Part shown: positions 8,391 to 16,586 of the stretch, piece by piece
Layout: every line of letters begins with the position of its first letter
Numbering within the stretch: position 1 is the stretch's first letter
DNA from: an archaeon
GTDB lineage: Archaea > Thermoproteota > Nitrososphaeria > Nitrososphaerales > Gagatemarchaeaceae
Direction of reading: 5' to 3'
Assembly (NCBI GenBank): GCA_021796515.1
Contig: JAKACC010000006.1
Span: 1 to 43,709 of the forward strand
Length of the DNA stretch: 43,709 bases
Notes under the pieces: model-generated
What the model was told of the DNA's origin: nothing
What the model saw: only the letters and a program-made list of their open reading frames with translations
Database searches by the model: none
Made by a program: the position numbers and the translations under genes

Positions 8391-9038
8391 ATGAGCTTTT
8401 CATCGAAGTGGCAAAAGAGGGACCAGGGTCCTGGCCTAGTAGACAGACTCAGGGGGACGGTGAGGCCACCGACGCCACTGAAGTCGCAGATAGAGCAAGC
8501 TAACAGGCAGATTCGGGTTCTGATTTCACAGCTTGACGGCACGGTGAGCAGGATCAAGCAGCGAGATTCGACCATCTTCAAGAACGTGGTTTCGTCGCTC
8601 GCAAAACATGACACGCAGCACGCGGCGGTCTATGCCAACGAGCTCGCAGAAGTGAGGAAGATGGGGAAGATGGTCACTCAGGCCCAACTCGCCATGGAAC
8701 AGATATCGCTGAGGCTGGGAACCATCACGGACCTAGGCGAAATCGCGAACACGCTCGCTCCTGCCGTATCGGTCATCAGGAACATGAAGGAGGGTCTGAC
8801 CAGCGCGCTCCCCGAAGCGGACAAGGAAATCAGCGAAATCTCCGGCCTGCTCAGCAGCGTACTAGTCGATGCGAGCACCACCAGTGGGATATCACTCAAC
8901 TTCGACGCAGCAAACGAGGACGCCCAGAAGGTCCTTGAGGAAGCCTCGGCCGTCGCAGAGCAGAGGATGCGAGAAAGCTTCCCGGAGATACCAGCGGGCG
9001 TGTTCGTCCAGGACGAAGGGGAAGGGCTCACCGCGTAG
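8391..9038 (+). CDS. cdvB: ESCRT-III-like cell division protein (CdvB family)
   Basis: 215 residues resembling archaeal CdvB/Snf7 proteins. Residues about 30-160 form the predominantly helical, charged ESCRT-III core (QIEQANRQIRVLISQLDG near the start; MEQISLRLGTITDLGEI in the middle), and a conserved acidic helix (LPEADKEISEISGLLSSVL) follows. CdvB polymers constrict membranes in cytokinesis of many TACK archaea and are remodelled by the Vps4-like CdvC ATPase. It is a short version: I see no broken winged-helix domain after the core. Neither cdvA nor cdvC is adjacent, so this may be a stand-alone paralogue. This is a main pointer to the TACK lineage. Confidence 0.8.
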   Translation: MSFSSKWQKRDQGPGLVDRLRGTVRPPTPLKSQIEQANRQIRVLISQLDGTVSRIKQRDSTIFKNVVSSLAKHDTQHAAVYANELAEVRKMGKMVTQAQLAMEQISLRLGTITDLGEIANTLAPAVSVIRNMKEGLTSALPEADKEISEISGLLSSVLVDASTTSGISLNFDAANEDAQKVLEEASAVAEQRMRESFPEIPAGVFVQDEGEGLTA

Positions 9039-9162
9039 CCCAGAAGTCTGAAATCTGACTGCGGCTTCGACCGCGACCTCCCCCTTCCGGGCGTTCAACA
9101 CCATTGAATGATTTCGAGCCCCACTTCGCTTAATACCTCGACGGGATATCTTCTCCCTTGAC

Positions 9163-10347
9163 TTGAAGATAGGGCAAGAATGCCTCCGCTCGTTTCCGCC
9201 TGGAGGCCAGCCCTCGGTCCCCACAGCTCCGCGACGGAGCGGTTGGAGGGCCGCGGGCCTGATAGCCGTCGCTCTGATTCTCATGGCAGGGTTCGTGGTG
9301 GTCGCCCCCTACCTGTCGACAACGCTCAAACAGGGATACTCGGTGTTCTCCCAACTCGCGTCCACCACCCTCGGGGTATCCACGATAACGGGAGGGGCTA
9401 CGGCCACGACCTCGGTCGGCAGCTGCTCCAGCGCCGTTGCAATCAAGCCTCTGACTGCACCAGATATCACAAACGGCTCGGCTGACGTAGCTTACCCCCC
9501 CGATTACTGCACGCTCGCTCAGTATGCCCTCTCTCTCATCAACACCGACAGGGCTGCAAACGGAACCGGACCGGTAGCGCTAGACTTCAACCAGGCCGCC
9601 CAGCAGCACGCTGACTCCATGATCTACTACCGGTACTTCAGCCATTTCGACACGCAAGGGTACAAACCCTACATGCGCTATACTCTCTTGGGTGGGACCG
9701 GCGCTGACTACGAGAACATAGCGTACCAGACGTACGGCACGAGCCCCTTCGGCCAGCTCTCGGCGCTGGAGGGCGCAATCAACAACCTAGAGCACTTGAT
9801 GGTGTACAACGACGCAGCCTGTTGCAACAACGGGCACAGGGACAACATACTCAATCCCCTCCACAACTACGTCTCGATAGGAATTTCATACAACAGCACC
9901 TACGTCTTCTTCGACGAGGAGTTCCAGAACTATTACATCAACCTGAATCTGACTGTGAGTGGGCCAAGTACCTCCTCTCCTTACTACGTGTCGATGCAGG
10001 GTACCGCGGTATCAGGGACCCCTGTCCCCGGCTCGGTCTACGTCTTTTACGACGGTCCCCCAGCGGCGCAGACCAGGTCCCAGTTGAATGCGGGGCCGCA
10101 CGAATATACTCCTGGGACGTTCATAGGTGGAGTCCTTCCCCGCAACGTCCTTGGTACCTGCAATCAGTTCCTCACCGGTACCACGGTCTGTGCAGACAAG
10201 TGGGCCTTCGGCTCCGGCGCGGTCGATATAGCGTTCCCACTGGAACAGTTCGTTCGCGACTACGGGCCCGGGGTCTACACGCTCTACCTGATAACGGGGC
10301 CGAACACTGACTACTCCCTCACCACGATATCCGTCTTCGTGACCTAG
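9163..10347 (+). CDS. Membrane-anchored extracellular CAP-domain (SCP/PR-1-like) protein
   Basis: 394 residues. A basic N-terminus is followed by one transmembrane helix (about residues 31-51, AAGLIAVALILMAGFVVVA), which may be a signal anchor. Residues about 115-250 match the CAP domain: ALSLINTDRAANGTGPV, then QQHADSMIYYRYFSH, ENIAY and GHRDNILNPLHNYVSIGI. These supply the histidine/glutamate cluster of the family. A beta-rich C-terminal region follows, rich in S, T, Y and N-x-S/T sites. CAP proteins in archaea are secreted and mostly uncharacterised. The TTG start is about 29 bases from a TATA-like TTAATAC near 9134, suggesting a leaderless transcript. Confidence 0.8.
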   Translation: MKIGQECLRSFPPGGQPSVPTAPRRSGWRAAGLIAVALILMAGFVVVAPYLSTTLKQGYSVFSQLASTTLGVSTITGGATATTSVGSCSSAVAIKPLTAPDITNGSADVAYPPDYCTLAQYALSLINTDRAANGTGPVALDFNQAAQQHADSMIYYRYFSHFDTQGYKPYMRYTLLGGTGADYENIAYQTYGTSPFGQLSALEGAINNLEHLMVYNDAACCNNGHRDNILNPLHNYVSIGISYNSTYVFFDEEFQNYYINLNLTVSGPSTSSPYYVSMQGTAVSGTPVPGSVYVFYDGPPAAQTRSQLNAGPHEYTPGTFIGGVLPRNVLGTCNQFLTGTTVCADKWAFGSGAVDIAFPLEQFVRDYGPGVYTLYLITGPNTDYSLTTISVFVT

Positions 10348-10820
10348 ATCTTCGCCATCGCGGCCCGGATTGACCTCGCCGCCTCTTCCATCTCGGCAGC
10401 CGTGAAGCGCTGCCTCCCTGAGAACCTCCCTCTGTCCGCCATCTTGACTGGGATTACGTGCACGTGCACGTGGGCGACCACTTGGTTGGCCGCTTCGCCG
10501 TTGTTCTGGACGAACCTGAACCCGTCAGCCTCCATGGCCGTTACCGCGGCTCTCGAGACCTTCGACGCGACTTGGAACAGCTCTGCGATGTCGCCTTCCT
10601 TCATGTCCCAGATTGTCTCGCCATGCTCTTTGGGGCAGACCAACGTGTGGCCCCTGGAGAATGGGAAGATGTCGAGGAAGGCGATGTATCTCTTGTCCTC
10701 GTACACGATATTCGAAGGAGACCGCTTGGACGCGATTTGGCAGAAGACGCAGCTTCCAGCCTCCCCGTCCTGAGTAGCCACAGGCAGTCGTTTAGACAAA
10801 CCAGTGGTGCGGTTAATCAA
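10344..10820 (-). CDS. HIT-family hydrolase (histidine triad nucleotide-binding protein)
   Basis: 158 residues with the catalytic histidine triad HVHVHVIP near residue 118, preceded by CVFCQI (a zinc-binding CxxC typical of many HIT proteins) and RGHTLVCPKEH. The family hydrolyses or transfers AMP from nucleotide conjugates such as AMP-lysine or dinucleoside polyphosphates. It converges with the CAP gene, and the two stop codons overlap in the single palindrome CTAG at 10344-10347. Confidence 0.9.
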   Translation of the reverse strand: MINRTTGLSKRLPVATQDGEAGSCVFCQIASKRSPSNIVYEDKRYIAFLDIFPFSRGHTLVCPKEHGETIWDMKEGDIAELFQVASKVSRAAVTAMEADGFRFVQNNGEAANQVVAHVHVHVIPVKMADRGRFSGRQRFTAAEMEEAARSIRAAMAKI

Positions 10821-11034
10821 CGCAGTTCTCTAAATCTTTTGCCCGGGGGTCTTAACGTTCGGGGTTTGCCGGCGGAGCCAACTGGTCTGCGAAAGGCGCC
10901 GTGCAGGACTGACGGTCGAGTTCGAGAGCAGCATAGAGAAGGTGGAAAGGATTACTATAATCCGATGCAAAACGTGCGACAGGAGCGGCCATACCGAGGT
11001 TATGAATGACGACTGAAGGTGGTCCGCAGTCGGC

Positions 11035-11388
11035 CTAAGCGGTCCCGGATGCTGTCTGCCAGTAGGCGGCGATGAACTCCAGGGCGAACCTGTCCGCCTG
11101 CTTTTCGGTCCCTCTGTGCTTCCCACTGACGGACCTGAGATGATGGTAGAACTCGTGTATTATGACGAAAGGGTCGTACAAGAACTCCCTATTCGCGGCC
11201 AGAATCTCCTTCCTCCTCGGCGAATACACCGCAGCCACCCCCTTTGTCTTCCCTTCGAAGACCCCTACTCCGAGCCTGGGTTCCGAGACCCTGTACCACC
11301 GGCTGAGGACTCTGATCGCTTCCTCGGGCTTGGAGTCAAGGATGAGAGCGACAACCCCAGCCCGCACTTCTCCTTGTGACAGATTCAA
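11035..11388 (-). CDS. Small HExxH putative metalloprotein (ImmA/IrrE- or SprT-like fold)
   Basis: 117 residues. The motif VIIHEFYHHLRS (HEFYH, around residue 77) is a zinc-metallopeptidase HExxH signature. Downstream TEKQADRFALEFIAAY (E-x-x-A-D-x-F) supplies the third metal ligand as in ImmA/IrrE and related minimal peptidases. No signal peptide or DNA-binding domain is seen. It stands alone on the minus strand with about 200 empty bases on the left and 500 on the right. The target is unknown. Confidence 0.65.
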   Translation of the reverse strand: MNLSQGEVRAGVVALILDSKPEEAIRVLSRWYRVSEPRLGVGVFEGKTKGVAAVYSPRRKEILAANREFLYDPFVIIHEFYHHLRSVSGKHRGTEKQADRFALEFIAAYWQTASGTA

Positions 11389-11892
11389 CGGAAGGAGCCA
11401 TCCATCCCCGCACTTAAGCAGTCACGCAGGTGGTTGACGTTTTAGCCCCTTGTCATTAAACATTGATTTCCCTGTTCAACTGGCAAACGAGCTTTCATCA
11501 TCCTCATGAACAGGCGCAGACACATCAGAATCGACGGTCCGAAGGGGATGCGGTTCAGGGGACCTCCGTCCCTGTTTGCCGTCGGCTGAACGCGTCCGAG
11601 AGAGTCGTCCGCGGATTGGCTGCCGAGGAATCCTGCTGCGGTTCCTGTAGAGTAGGCCCAGAAGCACTAGTTCTGAAACCTCAGTATTACAAGTGACCAA
11701 AAGGGCGTGCCACAGCCGTCATAGCAATGCTCGGTCGCAGCAGATGCAACGACTCTATGATTCTTTACTCCCTGCCCGGTCAGTCCGGGGAGAGTTTCTC
11801 TGCCACGGTCGTAACAGCGGAGCCCAGTGCCGCAATCCTTGGTCGACCGTCGAATGCGAGACTTATAGCCCGAATCCGCCGGCAAACTGCGG
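11389..11892. other. Intergenic stretch before dph6
   Basis: About 500 bases without a recognised gene or RNA. Open frames of 72-96 codons on both strands lack protein-like composition. A TATA-like ACTTATAGC near 11866 lies about 26 bases before the TTG start of dph6. I found no tRNA T-loop and no strong hairpin. Confidence 0.4.
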
Positions 11893-12558
11893 TTGCCTCC
11901 TACCGCCGTCCTTTCGTGGAGTGGGGGAAAAGACAGCGCGCTCGCGCTCTATGACGTCTCCAAGTCCAAGGACTTCGAGATAACATCTCTAATGACCACG
12001 CTGACCAGGGATTTCGGCAGGATAAGCATGCACGGGGTCAGGAGGGCCCTCCTGACGGCCCAGGCGGATAGGCTGCGCCTCCCCGTCGACGAAGTCTGGA
12101 TAACGAAAAGCGCATCAAATGCCGAGTATGAGAGGTACATGTCCAACGCTCTCGAAGCACGGCGCTCGCAAGGTGTGCGGCATGTAGTCTTCGGTGACCT
12201 GTTTCTCAAGGACATCAGGGACTATCGCGAGAAACTTCTCTCGAAGCTCGATATGGTCGGGGTGTTCCCTCTCTGGATGAAGGACACCAGGAAACTAGCC
12301 CACACGTTCCTCCACCTTCAGTTCAAAGCCATCGTCTGCACCGTGGACCCCGAGGTCCTCGACGGAGGGCTTTGTGGGAGGGACTTCGACGAGTCGTTCC
12401 TCTCAGAACTCCCCGCAGGTGTTGACCCATGTGGTGAGAACGGAGAGTTCCACACATTTGTCTACGGCGGGCCGATATTCGACGGAGAGATTGGCGTGAA
12501 GAGAGGAGAGGTAGTCTTGAGAGACGGCTTCTGCTTTACTGACATCCTCCCCGACTAG
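11893..12558 (+). CDS. dph6: Diphthine--ammonia ligase (diphthamide synthesis, ATP pyrophosphatase)
   Basis: 221 residues, the usual length for archaeal Dph6. The PP-loop WSGGKDSALALY (SGGKDS at 10-15) binds ATP. The C-terminal GVDPCGENGEFHTFVYGGPIF motif is a family hallmark. Dph6 catalyses the last step of diphthamide formation on elongation factor 2, amidating diphthine with ammonia. The start is a TTG about 26 bases from a TATA-like element, so probably leaderless. The stop region overlaps by 4 bases with the convergent surface-protein gene. Confidence 0.92.
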   Translation: MPPTAVLSWSGGKDSALALYDVSKSKDFEITSLMTTLTRDFGRISMHGVRRALLTAQADRLRLPVDEVWITKSASNAEYERYMSNALEARRSQGVRHVVFGDLFLKDIRDYREKLLSKLDMVGVFPLWMKDTRKLAHTFLHLQFKAIVCTVDPEVLDGGLCGRDFDESFLSELPAGVDPCGENGEFHTFVYGGPIFDGEIGVKRGEVVLRDGFCFTDILPD

Positions 12559-13247
12559 GGGAGCGGACAGGTGGGAAGGTACTCTGAATTCTCTGGGCAG
12601 TAGATCCAGGCGAATGTTGTCCCGTTGACCGCAGGTATCGCGTCCGCTCCCACTTGGGCCACCTGCCAGGATGAGGAACTGTTGTAGGTAAGGAGGAACC
12701 AGTACTCGGACTGCGAGTCGGACACCCCTCCGATTCCGGTCACGAAGTGCTCGCCGTACTGGGGGTACCATGTGGCCTGCACTCGTCCGTCGAGAAGCAC
12801 CAGGGTGACGACATAGGCGTTCCAGCCGGGTTGGGCCGCCGTGTCGTTGTACCAGACCCTCGTCCCGTTCCCATAGTCGACCAGCATGTGCATCCCATAA
12901 ATCAAATGGGTCTCCCCGGCCGAACTCGCAAGTGCCTGATATTCGCCCCACAAGGTGGACAAGGCGACGCTCGCCTCCTGATAGGCTGGGGTGCTGGTGT
13001 TGAGATTGGCGACCGCGGTCACTAGCAACGATATCGTCTCGTTGTAATCTGACAGGCTGCTGTCATAAGAGCCCTGGAGAGTCCTGTAGCTCGCGAGCGC
13101 GGTCTTTAGCTCCCCTGCGTAAATCTGGTTCTGGGAAGCAGCGGCCTCGTATTCCCCATAGTAGATTACTGTCGCGGTTGAGCTCAGGACTAGAAGAGCC
13201 GCGAGGACCGCGACGACCCCCCAGAATGTCCCCTTGGTAGGCATCAA
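12555..13247 (-). CDS. Membrane-anchored surface protein with DUF4430-like C-terminal domain
   Basis: 230 residues. An N-terminal helix (about residues 7-29) looks like a signal anchor, followed by a coiled segment rich in A, S, Y and L and then a beta-rich domain ending in GVSDSQSEYWFLLTYN and GADAIPAVNGTTFAWIY. That ending resembles the transcobalamin-like DUF4430 fold, which often accompanies ECF-type vitamin uptake. The gene overlaps the ECF S-component gene by 4 bases, so they form one operon. I suggest a substrate-capture role for the transporter; this is inference, and the DUF4430 match is by eye. Confidence 0.6.
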   Translation of the reverse strand: MMPTKGTFWGVVAVLAALLVLSSTATVIYYGEYEAAASQNQIYAGELKTALASYRTLQGSYDSSLSDYNETISLLVTAVANLNTSTPAYQEASVALSTLWGEYQALASSAGETHLIYGMHMLVDYGNGTRVWYNDTAAQPGWNAYVVTLVLLDGRVQATWYPQYGEHFVTGIGGVSDSQSEYWFLLTYNSSSSWQVAQVGADAIPAVNGTTFAWIYCPENSEYLPTCPLP

Positions 13248-13804
13248 GGCCGCCTCCCCAAGGCCCTGGGAATGACTGTGATGAACGCAGGTGCGACGAG
13301 GACCCCGAAGGCGAAGTCGCTCCCCTCATGGGCGATTGAGAAGAGCAGGGTAAACGGGTTGAACATCGTCGCCAAGAGCTGAGGGACTCCGAGGGAGGGC
13401 CAGTATGAAATCAGTGCGGTGGCGGCATTGGTCTCAAGGTCCCAGAGGAACGCACAGATGGCCAGGGATGCTCCGATGAAGATGGAGTTGACCGACAGGA
13501 CCCCTACCTTCTTGCCCCAGGCGCGCGAAGCGGCCCACCCTGCCAGCGCGAACAGGAGTTCGCCGGTGACCAGGAAGGGTGTTATCGCCCCCGCCATCCC
13601 TATGGGGCTGACGAAACTCCAGGCTGTCTCGGAGACCACTGCAACCGCCGCCCCGACCCGGAACCCGAACAGGTAAGCAGAGACGAAGACTAACGTGTCC
13701 AGGAGCTTGATGTTGGAGAATTCCGGTCCCGAAAGCGCGAGGTCCGACCCTATGATCAGTGCCGAGAACGCCGCGACGACTGCCACGTCGCTGGCTCCTC
13801 GCAT
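13244..13804 (-). CDS. ECF-type transporter substrate-binding (S) component
   Basis: 186 residues with about six hydrophobic helices, starting MRGASDVAVVAAFSALIIG. Motifs such as FGFRVGAAVAVVSE and GMAGAITPFLVTGELLFALAGW are typical of ECF S components, which bind vitamins or metals and work with a shared EcfT-EcfA module encoded elsewhere. The substrate is not certain; the DUF4430-like partner makes a corrinoid a candidate. ATG at 13804 was chosen because the minus-strand TATA (TTTTATAC) lies about 26 bases upstream. The longer open frame to 13978 lies within the divergent regulator gene and is not protein-like. Confidence 0.75.
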   Translation of the reverse strand: MRGASDVAVVAAFSALIIGSDLALSGPEFSNIKLLDTLVFVSAYLFGFRVGAAVAVVSETAWSFVSPIGMAGAITPFLVTGELLFALAGWAASRAWGKKVGVLSVNSIFIGASLAICAFLWDLETNAATALISYWPSLGVPQLLATMFNPFTLLFSIAHEGSDFAFGVLVAPAFITVIPRALGRRP

Positions 13805-13829
13805 ACTGGATGGATAATCCATCCAGTAT
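13803..13829. promoter_or_regulatory. 27-bp palindromic operator overlapping divergent promoters
   Basis: The inverted repeat has 13-bp perfect arms (ATACTGGATGGAT and its complement) around a single central A at 13816. It abuts the TATAAAA box of the plus-strand regulator and sits between the minus-strand TATA (TTTTATA) and the ATG of the ECF gene. A dimeric repressor bound here would block both. The adjacent winged-helix protein is the natural candidate. Confidence 0.75.
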
Positions 13830-13833
13830 AAAA
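13827..13833 (+). promoter_or_regulatory. TATA box (TATAAAA), read in both directions
   Basis: TATAAAA on the plus strand and TTTTATA on the minus. On the minus strand it is about 26 bases from the ECF start at 13804, predicting a leaderless mRNA. On the plus strand it is close to the GTG at 13841, so the plus transcript may start inside the annotated frame and the true start may be later. Confidence 0.55.
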
Positions 13834-13840
13834 GGGATTC

Positions 13841-14521
13841 GTGGAAGCCTTCTCCTCCCTGACGAAACATGATAAAGAGACCGAGCGAAAGTCGGCGGCG
13901 TTGCAGTCGTTCCGCGGTCTGCTCCAGTTGGCAGCCCGGCCTTCTATCGGGCCCTCTCCTTCTTACGGGAAGGCCCACATGGTCTTGGCTTTCCTGACTA
14001 TAGGAGAAAGCGGGCTTATCGGCCGGCAGGCTCTTGCCGCCAAAGCAGGCCTCAAGGAGGGACCTGCTCGTACGATCATCAAGAAGCTCCGCGACGGTGG
14101 GTATGCGGGGGCAAACGCATCAGGGTGCTACCTGACCGAGTCCGGGATGAGTGCCCTCCAGTCGTTCGCAGCAAAGCTCTCCCCCCTCGTCGCGGTCGAG
14201 AGGTCTGCTATCACTATGGGATTTATCCAGGTCGGCCTGGCTGTGAAGGAAGGAGGGCGGGCGGTAAGGGGCGGGCTTGAGCAGAGGGATGCGGCCATAG
14301 GGGTAGGGGCAGCCGGTGCGACTACCCTCATAATCAAGGAGGGGAGGTTCACCATCCCTGGTGGATCCGCTGACTGCGAAAGCGACTTCCCTGGTCCTTC
14401 GTGGGGTTCGCTCCGCGCGCACCTAAAGCTGGCCAACGGGGACGCGGTGGTCCTCTCGGGGGCACCTGACGAGGTGACGGCGAAGCTCGGGGCCCTGTCC
14501 GCTGCCCTTACCCTGCTCTGA
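13841..14521 (+). CDS. Winged-helix transcriptional regulator with C-terminal ligand-type domain (DUF4443-like)
   Basis: 226 residues from GTG. Residues about 45-105 form a winged helix (VLAFLTIGES, GRQALAAKAGLKEGPARTIIKKL, then a wing GGYAGANASGCYLTESG). The C-terminal 110 residues are glycine- and alanine-rich (GAAGATTLIIKEGRFTIPGG) and resemble the archaeal DUF4443 domain, perhaps a ligand sensor. The gene is divergent from the ECF transporter operon with a shared 27-bp palindrome, so it likely represses that operon and itself in response to the vitamin or metal. The start is uncertain because the TATA box is only about 10 bases upstream of the GTG. Confidence 0.75.
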   Translation: MEAFSSLTKHDKETERKSAALQSFRGLLQLAARPSIGPSPSYGKAHMVLAFLTIGESGLIGRQALAAKAGLKEGPARTIIKKLRDGGYAGANASGCYLTESGMSALQSFAAKLSPLVAVERSAITMGFIQVGLAVKEGGRAVRGGLEQRDAAIGVGAAGATTLIIKEGRFTIPGGSADCESDFPGPSWGSLRAHLKLANGDAVVLSGAPDEVTAKLGALSAALTLL

Positions 14522-14866
14522 CTACTGCTTCGGGGCCTGTTCCGCGGGAGCCGGCTCGGAGCCGGTGAGCGACTTGTTCACCTGCCTGTTGATGGCGTCG
14601 GCGAAGTAGTGCCCAGTGACCACGACCCTTACAGACTTCACCCCCTTCACCTGCGTCAGACTGTCTTTCAGGTCCTGAGAGATCTTCAAAGCAAACACGG
14701 GGGGGCAGAACTGGGTGGTCGCGTGGTATTCGACGTCCACCTCTCCCTCCTTGACGTCCAGCCTGTCGACGAGGTTCATCTCGACGATGGGCATGCCTAT
14801 CTCAGGGTCGACAATCTTCGAAATCTGTCGCTGCAGTTCCTTCACGTCCACCTGTTCGGAAGACAT
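14522..14866 (-). CDS. DUF59 / MIP18-family iron-sulfur assembly protein
   Basis: 114 residues with the DUF59 core: VDPEIGMPIVEMNLVDRLDV near the N-terminus (DPE-x-x-x-P-I), TTQFCPPVFALKI with the conserved cysteine around residue 56, and VKGVKSVRVVVTGHYF. The family (SufT, PaaD, MIP18) helps mature Fe-S proteins. The C-terminal 20 residues are proline/alanine-rich. It ends exactly next to the stop of the regulator on the opposite strand (convergent, no gap). In a genome with many Fe-S proteins (Hdr, Apr) this assembly role fits. Confidence 0.8.
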   Translation of the reverse strand: MSSEQVDVKELQRQISKIVDPEIGMPIVEMNLVDRLDVKEGEVDVEYHATTQFCPPVFALKISQDLKDSLTQVKGVKSVRVVVTGHYFADAINRQVNKSLTGSEPAPAEQAPKQ

Positions 14867-14961
14867 CCGATTCCGAAAAGACCGCCTTCCGCTACTAAAA
14901 GCTTGTCCCGGGAAGGAGGGCCATCGGCAGGTTTACACTTCGGAGAAGGCTGACCACGCCC

Positions 14962-15531
14962 ATGAAACCAGAACAGCTCCTGAAGTCCATCGAAGACGCG
15001 GCCCCAGGAAAGGGGTGGCCCATCATAGGCCCGAAGAGGGGCCTTCTGCTCGACGAGGTGATTGCGGTTCACAGGCCGTCGTCCATTTTGGAGGTCGGCA
15101 CCAACGTCGGTTACAGCGCAATCAGGATGGCGAGGCATCTAGACGCAGGAGGCAAGCTCATCTGCGTGGAAATCCGGGAAGACATGGCCAAGGCCGCGCG
15201 TTCCAACTTTGAGAACGCAGGGCTCTCTGACAGAATCGAAGTGGTCGTAGGCGATGCGCTGAAGGTACTCCCAACGCTGGATGGGCGATTCGACATGGTC
15301 TTCCTCGACGCAGTGAAGGAGGACTACCTCGTTTACCTGAATTCAATCGAGCGACTGCTGCACAAGGGGAGCGTGGTGGTCGCCGACAACGTGAAGTCCC
15401 ACGCCGCCGAGGTCGGCTCCTATCTGGAGTACGTAAGGAAGTCGGGACTGTACGATAGCGCCTATAGGGAGGCGTCGCCTAACTGGGGAACCGACGCCGG
15501 GGACGCCGTGGAAATAAGCGTCAGGCTCTGA
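14962..15531 (+). CDS. SAM-dependent O-methyltransferase (class I, COMT-like)
   Basis: 189 residues. Motif I ILEVGTNVGYSAIRMA (around residue 43) binds S-adenosylmethionine. ICVEIREDMAKAARSNFE is the acidic loop, and FDMVFLDAVKEDYLVYL supplies the metal-binding region found in catechol-type O-methyltransferases, followed by VVVADNVKS. The acceptor is unknown. The 3-prime end overlaps the convergent luciferase-like gene by 11 bases. Confidence 0.85.
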   Translation: MKPEQLLKSIEDAAPGKGWPIIGPKRGLLLDEVIAVHRPSSILEVGTNVGYSAIRMARHLDAGGKLICVEIREDMAKAARSNFENAGLSDRIEVVVGDALKVLPTLDGRFDMVFLDAVKEDYLVYLNSIERLLHKGSVVVADNVKSHAAEVGSYLEYVRKSGLYDSAYREASPNWGTDAGDAVEISVRL

Positions 15532-16525
15532 ACCCCTCTATCATCCGCTTCCAGTTTTCGTTTCCGTCGAAGGGGAGGTAGAGCCTAACCCTCTCCAGGA
15601 GGTTCTCATACCTGCCTTTGACCGCCACCCCGATGTCGTCCCAGGTCCCTTCCACCACGAACTCGTTCAGGATGTCGTCCGTGACCTCCGACGGCATCCT
15701 CCCCCAGTCCCCCTTGGTCGAAAGCCCGTGGAGTCTGTCGCAGATGTCCCCCCATCCGTGCAGTTCCATGACCCGCCTGTAGCTCCGCGTCGACGCATAG
15801 AACGATATCTGTTCTCTGTATGCTTCCCTGACGTTACGTATCTCCTCTCTTGTTTCACCTACTGCGGCGAACACCGAAGCAGCAGCCGCGGCCCGTCCCT
15901 TCCGTCCTGCTTTGGCCGCGCCAGCCTCCAGCGCAGGCCGCACCACCTCAGTTAGGTATCTCACGGTGTGCAGAGGATGCACATGAAGCCCCTCCGCAAC
16001 TTCCCCTGCGACCCTGCACATCCCCGGGTTGACCCCCGCGACGTAGATAGGTATCTCGGGGTGCTCCACCGGGCCGGGGCTGAAGAAGGGGGTCATCAGG
16101 TCCAACCTGAAGTATCTGCCGTGGTAGCCGAGAGTCTTCCCTTCCTGCCAGCTCTCCCAAACTGCCTTCATCGCGAGGACTTCATCTCTCATTTTCGGAG
16201 CGGGAGCGTCCCATTTCATTCCGAATCTCCTCTCGATATGTCCCTTCACCTGACTGCCGAGCCCCAATATCAGCCTCCCGGCCGACAAGCTCTGGAGGTC
16301 CCAGGCGGTGTACGCCAGGGTAGTGGGACTCCTCGTGAAGGCGAGGGCTATGGAGGTCCCGAGGGAAATCCTCCGGGTCGACTGGGCGGCGAGCGAGAGC
16401 TGGACGAACGGGTCGTGCTTCGTTTCGTTCACCCAGAAACAATCGAATCCGTATTCCTCGGCCTTCTTCGACAGCTCTGCTGCCTCCACAGGAGCCCCTA
16501 CTTGCACCTCAGCGTCTATCTTCAA
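15521..16525 (-). CDS. Luciferase-like (LLM) oxidoreductase, probably F420-dependent
   Basis: 334 residues with the bacterial-luciferase TIM-barrel pattern: GFDCFWVNETKHDPFVQLSLAA, GTSIALAFTRSPTTLA, LSAGRLILGLGSQVKGHIERRFGM and IPIYVAGVNPGMCRVAGEVAEGLHVHPL. These match the family of F420-dependent dehydrogenases and methylene-tetrahydromethanopterin reductase-like proteins. The GLGSQVKGH segment corresponds to the cofactor-phosphate loop. The substrate is not predictable. The ATG lies about 29 bases from a TATA-like TTTAAG, shared with the divergent transporter. Confidence 0.85.
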   Translation of the reverse strand: MKIDAEVQVGAPVEAAELSKKAEEYGFDCFWVNETKHDPFVQLSLAAQSTRRISLGTSIALAFTRSPTTLAYTAWDLQSLSAGRLILGLGSQVKGHIERRFGMKWDAPAPKMRDEVLAMKAVWESWQEGKTLGYHGRYFRLDLMTPFFSPGPVEHPEIPIYVAGVNPGMCRVAGEVAEGLHVHPLHTVRYLTEVVRPALEAGAAKAGRKGRAAAAASVFAAVGETREEIRNVREAYREQISFYASTRSYRRVMELHGWGDICDRLHGLSTKGDWGRMPSEVTDDILNEFVVEGTWDDIGVAVKGRYENLLERVRLYLPFDGNENWKRMIEGFRA

Positions 16526-16547
16526 CCGCAGCGCCCAGAAGTCAGAT

Positions 16548-16560
16548 GGCTCTTAAAGCC
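16548..16560. promoter_or_regulatory. Shared near-palindromic TATA element
   Basis: GGCTCTTAAAGCC is a near-perfect palindrome between the LLM gene (minus, ATG about 29 bases away) and the EamA transporter (plus, TTG about 33 bases away). It can serve as TATA box in both directions. Confidence 0.45.
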
Positions 16561-16586
16561 GAGCGAGGAGGGGAAGGTCTGTCCAT

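Noticed and set aside
10930-11009. Short frame with CKTCDRSG
   Set aside because: Only about 24 codons from any usual start and a single CxxC pair; no supporting signal.
13805-13978. N-terminal extension of the ECF S component
   Set aside because: Arginine-rich, overlaps the divergent regulator gene and passes through the promoter palindrome; ATG 13804 is better supported.
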